A DNA stretch of 26,662 bases from Succinatimonas sp. UBA7265 (lineage in GTDB: Bacteria; Pseudomonadota; Gammaproteobacteria; Enterobacterales; Succinivibrionaceae), in NCBI GenBank assembly GCA_002473165.1, contig DKSD01000091.1, positions 1 to 26,662 on the forward strand, read 5' to 3'. Position 1 is the first letter of the stretch. The number at the start of each line of letters is the position of its first letter. Both the position numbers and the translations under genes were made by a program. Shown here piece by piece: positions 21,231-26,662 of the stretch. The notes under the pieces were generated by a model. That model had not been told where the DNA came from. It saw only the letters and a program-made list of their open reading frames with translations, and made no database searches.

Positions 21231-22025
21231 ATGAAAGTTTATCTTGATCTGCTGCGCCGCATCATGGAGGAAGGCACAGACCGCGCCGACCGCACCGGCG
21301 TCGGTACGCGCTCGCTCTTTGGCACGCAGATGCGTTTTCACCTCAAAGACGGCTTCCCGCTGTTGACGACGAAAAAAGTGCATTTAAAGTCGATCATCCA
21401 CGAGCTTTTGTGGTTCCTCTCGGGCTCGACGAACATCCGCTATTTGCAGCAAAACGGCGTGCGCATCTGGAACGAGTGGGCCGACGAGAACGGCGAGCTC
21501 GGGCCGGTGTACGGCAAGCAGTGGCGCGACTGGGTGTGCCCTGACGGGCGGCACATAGATCAGATAGCCAATGCCGTCGATCTCATAAAGCACCATCCCG
21601 AGTCCCGCCGCATCATCGTGTGCGCCTGGAACCCCGCGGACGTCGACAAGATGGCCCTGCCGCCGTGCCACACGCTCTTCCAGTTCTATGTGGCGGGCGG
21701 CAAGCTTTCCTGCCAGCTCTACCAGCGCAGCTGCGACATGTTCCTGGGCGTGCCTTTTAACATCGCCTCCTACTCGCTGCTCACGCTGATGATGGCCAAA
21801 GAGTGCGATCTGGAGCCCGGCGACTTTGTGTGGACGGGCGGCGACACCCACATCTACCACAACCATTACGATCAGGTAAAAGAGCAGCTCTCGCGCACGC
21901 CGCGCGCTCTGCCGCAGATGATCATCAAGCGCAAGGCTCCCTCGATCTTCGACTACCAATACGAGGACTTTGAGCTTATAAATTACGATCCCTGGCCTGC
22001 CATCAAGGCCCAGGTGGCGGTCTGA
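21231..22025 (+). CDS. thyA: Thymidylate synthase
   Basis: 264 residues, exactly the length of the E. coli enzyme. It methylates dUMP to dTMP using methylene-tetrahydrofolate. Catalytic Cys146 stands in ALPPCHTLFQFYV; other signatures are DRTGVGTRSLFG, LLTTKKVHLKSIIHELLWFL, GVRIWNEWAD, GPVYGKQWRDW, LYQRSCDMFLGVPFNIASYSLL and GGDTHIYHNH. AAAGG lies 6 bases before the start. It follows ptsP by 19 bases, so it probably shares the operon. Confidence 0.97.
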   Translation: MKVYLDLLRRIMEEGTDRADRTGVGTRSLFGTQMRFHLKDGFPLLTTKKVHLKSIIHELLWFLSGSTNIRYLQQNGVRIWNEWADENGELGPVYGKQWRDWVCPDGRHIDQIANAVDLIKHHPESRRIIVCAWNPADVDKMALPPCHTLFQFYVAGGKLSCQLYQRSCDMFLGVPFNIASYSLLTLMMAKECDLEPGDFVWTGGDTHIYHNHYDQVKEQLSRTPRALPQMIIKRKAPSIFDYQYEDFELINYDPWPAIKAQVAV

Positions 22026-22034
22026 GGAAGCTTT

Positions 22035-22298
22035 ATGGAAATCCCCGGAAAGATTAAATGGCAGTCGCGCCGCGGCATGCGCGAGATTGATCTCATGCTG
22101 CTGCCCTTTGTCGAGCAGGATCTGCCGCACATGGATGAGAGCGTGCTTGAGGATTACGCGCAGCTGCTTGAGGCCAGCGATCTGCAGCTGGTGCGCTGGT
22201 TTGACGGCACACAAGAGCCGGACACCGAAGCGCGCCGCCGCGTCGTAAAGCTCATCAGGCAGTGCCATGCCAAACGCCTGGGCAGGGAGGGCGTGTGA
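22035..22298 (+). CDS. sdhE: FAD assembly factor SdhE
   Basis: 87 residues of the SdhE/YgfY (SDH5) family. The RRGMREID motif (residues 12-19) is the conserved R-G-x-x-E core; MLLPFVEQDL and the ending LIRQCHAKR also fit. It helps attach FAD covalently to succinate dehydrogenase or fumarate reductase flavoproteins. It lies 9 bases behind thyA and its stop overlaps the GTG start of the helicase gene (GTGTGA). Confidence 0.9.
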   Translation: MEIPGKIKWQSRRGMREIDLMLLPFVEQDLPHMDESVLEDYAQLLEASDLQLVRWFDGTQEPDTEARRRVVKLIRQCHAKRLGREGV

Positions 22299-23674
22299 GC
22301 TCGTTTTCAGACTTTAAGCTGCCGCAGTGCCTTAACGAAACCATTGCGCTCAAAGGCTGGGAGGCTCCGACTCCCATCCAGGAGCAGGTGATCCCCGAGG
22401 CCTTAAAGGGCCGTGACGTCTTAGGCGGCGCCGCCACCGGCACCGGCAAGAGCGCGGCTTTCCTCATCCCGCTGATCTCAAGACTTGCGGACGGGGAGGG
22501 CGAAGGCGTGCGCGCCCTGATCCTCGAGCCCTCGCGCGAGCTGGCCTCCCAGGTGTGCCGCGAGGCCAAAGATCTTGCAGGCCGCACCGCTTTGGGCTGC
22601 GGCGCCGTGATCGGCGGCGCCGGGCGCGAGGAGCAGCAGCGCGAGATCTGCGCGATCACCGTCGCCACCCCGGGCAGGCTCGGGGAGTTCGTGCGCAAGG
22701 GGATCATCGATCCTGACACCGTGGAAGTGCTCGTCATCGACGAGGCCGATCGCATGCTCGACATGGGCTTTCGCGACGAAGTCACCGCCATCGCGCAGTC
22801 CTGCCGCAACCGCGCTCAGACCATGCTGTTTTCGGCCACGCTCGAAGGCCGCGGGATCACGGGCTTTGCCAAGGAGCTGTTAAACGATCCGTTTACGGCC
22901 ATGCTCTCAGGCGACGACGAGGGAGCGCGCCTGCCGCCGCAGCTGCAGCTGCGCGCCTACTACGCCGCAGGCGACGAGCAGAAATTCCGCATCCTCGTGC
23001 AGCTGCTTACAACTTCAAAAGGCCGCTCCATCGTCTTTGTGAAGACCCGCGAGCGCACTGGCAAGGTGTTCTCGGCGCTAAAGCGCAACGGCTTCAGCTG
23101 CGCCTCGCTTGAAGGCGATATGGGGCAGAGCGAGCGCGAGGCGGCCGTAAAGCGTTTCCGCGAAGGCGGGTGCGACGTGCTCGTGGCCACGGACGTCGCC
23201 GCCCGCGGGCTCGATCTGCCGGACGTGCGCTACGTTTACAACTTTGACGTGCCCTCAAACGCCGCCATCCTGACGCACCGCGCCGGGCGCACCGCCCGCG
23301 CCGGCGCCCCGGGCGCGGCGATCCTGCTCGTCACGGGCGAGCAGCTGTCTTTTGTCGCGTCCGTTGAAAATTACACCGGCCGCGAGGTGGAAAAGCGCCA
23401 CATCAAAAACGTGTGCGCGGAATTTCCTGATCCACAGGCTCTGGAGCACCACCAGTCGGAGAAGAAGCGCAAGCGCGCCTCGCAGGGCGGGCACGGCGGC
23501 TTCGACCGCCGCGGCAAACGCGACGCCGATGAGGATAAGACACACGTAAAAGTGCGCCTGCGCGACAAAAAGAACAAGGGCAAGCCGGATTTCGCGGCCA
23601 AGCGCCGCAAAAAGGAGCAGCAGGCACAGGAGCGCGCCGCCAGGGCCCCGGAGCCTGCAGAGCCTCAAGCTTAA
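22295..23674 (+). CDS. DEAD-box RNA helicase, SrmB-like
   Basis: 459 residues. Conserved motifs in order: Q motif (GWEAPTPIQEQVIP), I (AATGTGKS), Ia (PSREL), Ib/TPGR (ATPGRLGEF), II (DEAD in VIDEADRMLDMGF), III (SAT), V (ATDVAARGLD) and VI (HRAGRTARAG). The last 75 residues are a basic, lysine/arginine-rich, disordered tail that probably binds RNA. Among DEAD proteins the short core and such a tail are most like SrmB (50S ribosome assembly), but the subfamily is not certain. The start is GTG 22295, with AGGGAGG (22284-22290) upstream; a frame from 22262 lacks it. Translation is coupled to sdhE by the GTGTGA overlap. Confidence 0.9.
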   Translation: MSSFSDFKLPQCLNETIALKGWEAPTPIQEQVIPEALKGRDVLGGAATGTGKSAAFLIPLISRLADGEGEGVRALILEPSRELASQVCREAKDLAGRTALGCGAVIGGAGREEQQREICAITVATPGRLGEFVRKGIIDPDTVEVLVIDEADRMLDMGFRDEVTAIAQSCRNRAQTMLFSATLEGRGITGFAKELLNDPFTAMLSGDDEGARLPPQLQLRAYYAAGDEQKFRILVQLLTTSKGRSIVFVKTRERTGKVFSALKRNGFSCASLEGDMGQSEREAAVKRFREGGCDVLVATDVAARGLDLPDVRYVYNFDVPSNAAILTHRAGRTARAGAPGAAILLVTGEQLSFVASVENYTGREVEKRHIKNVCAEFPDPQALEHHQSEKKRKRASQGGHGGFDRRGKRDADEDKTHVKVRLRDKKNKGKPDFAAKRRKKEQQAQERAARAPEPAEPQA

Positions 23675-23683
23675 GGAGGAACC

Positions 23684-24847
23684 ATGAGCGCCACCATCTT
23701 CCGCAACGCGCTGCTGCACGTGACCTCGGCCGAGTTCAGCCAGGTCAACGAGTTCGCCGTGTCCGATCACCGCATCATCCCCATGGATCCGGCGCTTTTG
23801 GAAAACGGCACGACCGAGGAGATCAACTTAAACGGCATGCATGTGGCGCCGGGGTTTATCGATCTGCTCGTCAACGGCTGCAACGGCGTGTCTTTTGCCA
23901 ATGAGCCTACGACGCAGACGCTCGAGGCCATGCGCGCTTACGAGACGCAGCACGGCACCACGACGTTTGTGCCCACGCTGATCTCCTCGCAGCGCGAGGT
24001 CACCTCCAGGGCCCTTGAGGCCATAAATGTCTTCAAGGCCAACCACCCCGGGGTCTGTCCGGGCGTGCACCTTGAGGGGCCGTTCATCAATCCGCTGCAC
24101 AAAGGCTTCCACCCTGAGAACTACATCCGCCGGATCACGGACTCCGATCTCACGAACATCATGAAAGAGCGCGGGATCATCGCTTACATGACCGTGGCCC
24201 CGGAGATCGTGCGCCCCAAGTACATGATCGCCCTGATGTCGGCGGGCATTAAGCTGTCTGTGGGGCACAGCGCCGCCACCTATTTTGAGGCGCTTTCGGC
24301 TTTTAAGGCCGGCGTGCATTCCATCACCCACATCTTCAACGGCATGCGCCCGATCACCGGCCGCGATCCCGGGATCATCGGCGCGGCATTTGAAAGCCCG
24401 GACGTCTTCGCCGGGATCATCGCCGACGGGCGCCATGTGCACCCGGCCGTTGTAAAGCTCATCCACCGCATCATGGGCGATCGACTCTATATCGTCTCGG
24501 ACGCGCAGGCTGTCGCCGGCGTGCCCAAAGAGCCCGGCTCGTTCTCCGTTGCCGGCACCGAGATCTTTGTGGACTCCAAGCGCGGGCTCATAGATTCCAA
24601 GGGATCGCTTGCCGGCACCGGGATCACTATGATGGACGGCGTGAAGTTCCTGGTCGAAAGCTGCGGCTTTACCTTAAACGAGGCGCTGTACGCGGCGACG
24701 GCGGCGCCGGCGCACGTGCTCGGACTGCAGGAAGTAGGGGAGATCGCAGGCGGCAACGTCGCCGATCTCGTGATCTTCGATGACGAGTACAAAGTCCACT
24801 ACGTGCTGCAAAACGGCTACGTGAAAAACCTCGGGGATCTGATGTGA
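23684..24847 (+). CDS. nagA: N-acetylglucosamine-6-phosphate deacetylase
   Basis: 387 residues (E. coli 382). It removes acetate from GlcNAc-6-P in amino-sugar and cell-wall recycling. Metal and catalytic residues are in place and numbered as in E. coli: Glu131 (HLEGPF), His195 (VGHS), His216 (ITHIFNGM) and Asp273 (IVSDA). The GFID motif continues as LLVNGCNG, so the E. coli Gln59-x-Asn61 pair is read here as Leu-x-Asn. AAGGAGG lies closely before ATG 23684. The stop overlaps the next gene, a probable regulator. No nagB is in the window. Confidence 0.94.
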   Translation: MSATIFRNALLHVTSAEFSQVNEFAVSDHRIIPMDPALLENGTTEEINLNGMHVAPGFIDLLVNGCNGVSFANEPTTQTLEAMRAYETQHGTTTFVPTLISSQREVTSRALEAINVFKANHPGVCPGVHLEGPFINPLHKGFHPENYIRRITDSDLTNIMKERGIIAYMTVAPEIVRPKYMIALMSAGIKLSVGHSAATYFEALSAFKAGVHSITHIFNGMRPITGRDPGIIGAAFESPDVFAGIIADGRHVHPAVVKLIHRIMGDRLYIVSDAQAVAGVPKEPGSFSVAGTEIFVDSKRGLIDSKGSLAGTGITMMDGVKFLVESCGFTLNEALYAATAAPAHVLGLQEVGEIAGGNVADLVIFDDEYKVHYVLQNGYVKNLGDLM

Positions 24848-25782
24848 TGCAGACGGGGATCTTAGACCGGGTGAGCGCGGCGGTGGCCGAGCTCTCCAAA
24901 TCCGAGCGGCGCGTCGCCCAGGCGGTGCTCGATGATCCGGCGCTGGCCGCGCGCGAGAACATCGCAGATCTCGCCAGACGCGCCAAGGTTTCGCAGCCCA
25001 CGGTTTTCAGATTCTGCCGGCATTTCGGCGCCGAAGGCTTCCCGGATTTCAAGCTGACGCTGAGCGCGGCATTGACGGATGAGCCGCAGCACCTGGCAAA
25101 GCAGGTGAGCGCCGGCGACAGAGTCGGCGATGTGGCGCGCAAGGTCATAGGCGGCATCCAGGGCGCGCTCAAAGATCTGGAGCGCGGCCTTGATGAAAAC
25201 GTGCTTGCCCGCGCCATCGACATCGTCTCCCAGGCCCGCCGCATCCTCGTGTGCGCCCAGGGGCATTCGGCGGCGGCGGCGCTCGATTTCCGCTCGCGGC
25301 TTGCCGCCATGGGCATGAGCTGCGAGATCGTCTCTGATCCGGTGCAGATGCTGCTGAGCGCCGCGGCGCTGCGCCAGGGCGATCTCTGCATCGGCATCTC
25401 ATCGACAGGCGAAAACCGCGACGTGTGCGCGGCCGTCAGGGGATCCCGTGAAGGCGGGGCCTCGGTGCTCACGGTGTGCCCGCCTGAGACCACTCTCGCC
25501 GCGCTTGCGGTGCTGGCGCTGCGCTGCGGCTTTAAGAGCGATCCTGACGATGAGCTGATGTGCGGCCGCTTTGCGGCCATGGCGCTGTTGCAGATCATCC
25601 TGGCCGGGGTGTCGCTGCGGCGGGCAGATCTGGTGCGTCCGCTCAGGCCGCGGCTTAAGGCGGCGGTCGCCGCTGTAAGCGAAGGCGCGCAGAGCGCAAA
25701 AACGGCTGAGGTTTCCTCGCCTTCCCAAAGCGGCGCCTTGAAGCCTGACGAGCCGATCACCGCACTTGACTGGACGCTCTGA
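24844..25782 (+). CDS. RpiR-family regulator (HTH plus SIS domain), amino-sugar related
   Basis: 312 residues from GTG 24844, or 311 from ATG 24847, which overlaps the nagA stop (TGATG). N-terminal HTH_6/RpiR domain (1-80: LSKSERRVAQAVLDDP ... IADLARRAKVSQPTVFRFCRHFGAEGFPDFKLTLSAAL), similar to HexR and MurR, then a SIS sugar-phosphate-binding domain (about 110-250: ILVCAQGHSAAAALDFRSRLAAMGMSCEIVSDP ... GDLCIGISSTGENRDV). The coupling to nagA suggests it senses a GlcNAc- or MurNAc-phosphate and controls the operon; direct evidence is absent. HexR-like sugar control is an alternative. The last 40 residues are poorly conserved in style. Confidence 0.85.
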   Translation: MMQTGILDRVSAAVAELSKSERRVAQAVLDDPALAARENIADLARRAKVSQPTVFRFCRHFGAEGFPDFKLTLSAALTDEPQHLAKQVSAGDRVGDVARKVIGGIQGALKDLERGLDENVLARAIDIVSQARRILVCAQGHSAAAALDFRSRLAAMGMSCEIVSDPVQMLLSAAALRQGDLCIGISSTGENRDVCAAVRGSREGGASVLTVCPPETTLAALAVLALRCGFKSDPDDELMCGRFAAMALLQIILAGVSLRRADLVRPLRPRLKAAVAAVSEGAQSAKTAEVSSPSQSGALKPDEPITALDWTL

Positions 25783-25952
25783 ACAATTTTTGTAACAGCC
25801 CTCGCAACTTAACTTTTGCGGCCTGAAATACACTTGATCTAGCTCGCTGTACAGGTGATTATTAAGGTGGGACGGCTGGTGCGACCGCGTCATGCCGGCC
25901 TTTCAGTTTTTCGTTATTAGACAGATTAATTGTTTGTTGCTAAAGGTAAATT
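25783..25952. promoter_or_regulatory. Intergenic leader before the small secreted protein
   Basis: 170 bases. CGCAA/TTGCG (about 25804-25820) is a small dyad past the regulator stop. No promoter hexamers stand out clearly. AAAGG lies 6 bases before the ATG at 25953. Confidence 0.3.
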
Positions 25953-26357
25953 ATGAACAAGTTCGTTTTATCCGCTGTTGCCGCCTGCGCCCTGGGCTTT
26001 GCCGGTATGTCCTATGCCGCTGATCTTCCTGAGGGCTGGGAAGCCAAAGATGCCGGCAACGGTGTCACCGTGATCACCAAGTCCTCCTCCGGCGTCTCCC
26101 TGTCCGCCACCACCATCGATTCCGAGGGCGCTTCGGTTGAGGATGTCGCCAAGGGCTATGCCGAGCAGAACAAGTGCAAGTACGAAGTGAACGACATGGG
26201 CCACGAGGTTGACTGCGACAGCAACAGGACCGCCACCGTGATGCGCGATGCCGGCAACGGCAAGATCGACATGCTCGTGGTTGCCTGCGGCAACGCCGAC
26301 GATCAGACCTGCCAGGCTGACGCCGCCGAGATCCTCTCCGCTGCCATTCAGCAGTAA
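25953..26357 (+). CDS. Small periplasmic protein of unknown function
   Basis: 134 residues with a clear signal peptide (MNKFVLSAVAACALGFAGMSYA, cleaved before ADLPEG). The mature part of about 112 residues has four cysteines (NKCKY, VDCDS, VACGN, QTCQA), compatible with two disulfides, and is acidic. Its repeated D-x-G-N (AKDAGNGVTV, RDAGNGKIDM) and two-sheet alternation suggest a small globular beta/alpha protein. I do not recognise a family. Codon use matches the core genes and shows a bias typical of high expression (few rare codons). Confidence 0.8.
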   Translation: MNKFVLSAVAACALGFAGMSYAADLPEGWEAKDAGNGVTVITKSSSGVSLSATTIDSEGASVEDVAKGYAEQNKCKYEVNDMGHEVDCDSNRTATVMRDAGNGKIDMLVVACGNADDQTCQADAAEILSAAIQQ

Positions 26358-26662
26358 TTCCGGGTTTCCCGCGCCAGCATGCCTGAATATTGCCTTTGAG
26401 CGGCGTTAAGGCTTAAAAAGCGCAAATCCACATCCGCCCCGGTTTTCGGTGATCGAAGACTGGGATGATTTTTTTACGCAATATCAACAAATTGTTCGTA
26501 AAACTAAAATTTTTTCAAATTTTTTCCTTTTTTCTGGTTTTTCTAAGTTTTGACTAACTAAGTTCCCGCATACTGGCATCAGTCCTAAGGGAAACAGCAC
26601 CGGGTTTCCGGAGCGTTTTTTAGGGCCGTTTACTCTTAAGGGGAGTTCTATAAATTAAACTT
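26358..26662. other. Terminal non-coding region with possible terminator/leader
   Basis: No gene to the window end. From 26465 the sequence is T- and A-rich. TTGACT (26550-26555) is a -35-like box, without a good -10 at proper distance. CCGG-gttt-CCGG (26600-26611) followed by TTTTTT (26616-26621) is a terminator- or attenuator-like hairpin. AAGGGGAG (26638-26645) looks like a ribosome-binding site for a gene starting beyond the window, though no ATG follows within the last 17 bases. Confidence 0.35.

Noticed and set aside
21384..22268. Open frame of 294 codons on the minus strand
   Set aside because: Antisense to thyA and sdhE; high GC content leaves stop-free shadows. No start signal.
24669..25760. 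Open frame of 363 codons on the minus strand
   Set aside because: Antisense to nagA and the RpiR regulator; serine/arginine-rich sequence typical of a shadow frame.

Overview
The window looks like a gammaproteobacterial chromosome carrying an integrated mobile element. The right part (about 15.4-26.7 kb) has core gammaproteobacterial genes: initiator tRNA-fMet, azlC-azlD, mutH, rppH-ptsP-thyA (the E. coli neighbourhood, but without lgt), sdhE, an SrmB-like helicase, nagA and an RpiR-type regulator. MutH, SdhE and RppH all align closely with the E. coli proteins in length and active-site position. The lineage could be an Aeromonadales/Succinivibrionaceae-type gammaproteobacterium, but that is an inference from gene content and style only.

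The left part (1 to about 15.44 kb) is an integrative and mobilizable element, or the remnant of an ICE, inserted at the 3' end of tRNA-fMet; its far end lies beyond position 1. From the tRNA leftward it holds: a P4-type tyrosine integrase (15213-13996); an AT-rich defence cargo block (about 10.86-13.9 kb) with an EcoRII-like restriction-modification pair and a standalone DUF262 protein; a TraK/TraL/TraM-like operon; an oriT with an IncP/RP4-like nic sequence; a TraJ/MobC-like accessory protein plus MOBP relaxase transcribed away from oriT; an RHH/coiled-coil protein; an HTH protein that may start replication; two tandem AlpA-like regulators; and a divergent XRE/S24-type repressor. The leftmost 2 kb carries broken type IV secretion genes: a VirB5/TrbJ remnant without its signal peptide and a chimeric VirB6/TrbL-like fragment. 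An inverted small secreted-protein gene between them shares a 14-residue module with the TrbJ remnant.

The parts suggest an element that can excise (integrase, AlpA), that processes its own oriT (RP4-style traJ-traI / oriT / traK-traL-traM layout) but has lost its own mating channel in the visible part, so it probably relies on a helper. It protects its host with an EcoRII-family system and a DUF262 protein. The most interesting points are the RP4-like oriT with its chain of palindromes, the recombined T4SS remnants and the shared inverted module, repeated operator-like palindromes (TTTACATGTAAA and ATGTAAACAT), the tandem TATCGG repeats next to int, and the standalone DUF262 gene with an adjacent small unknown reading frame.
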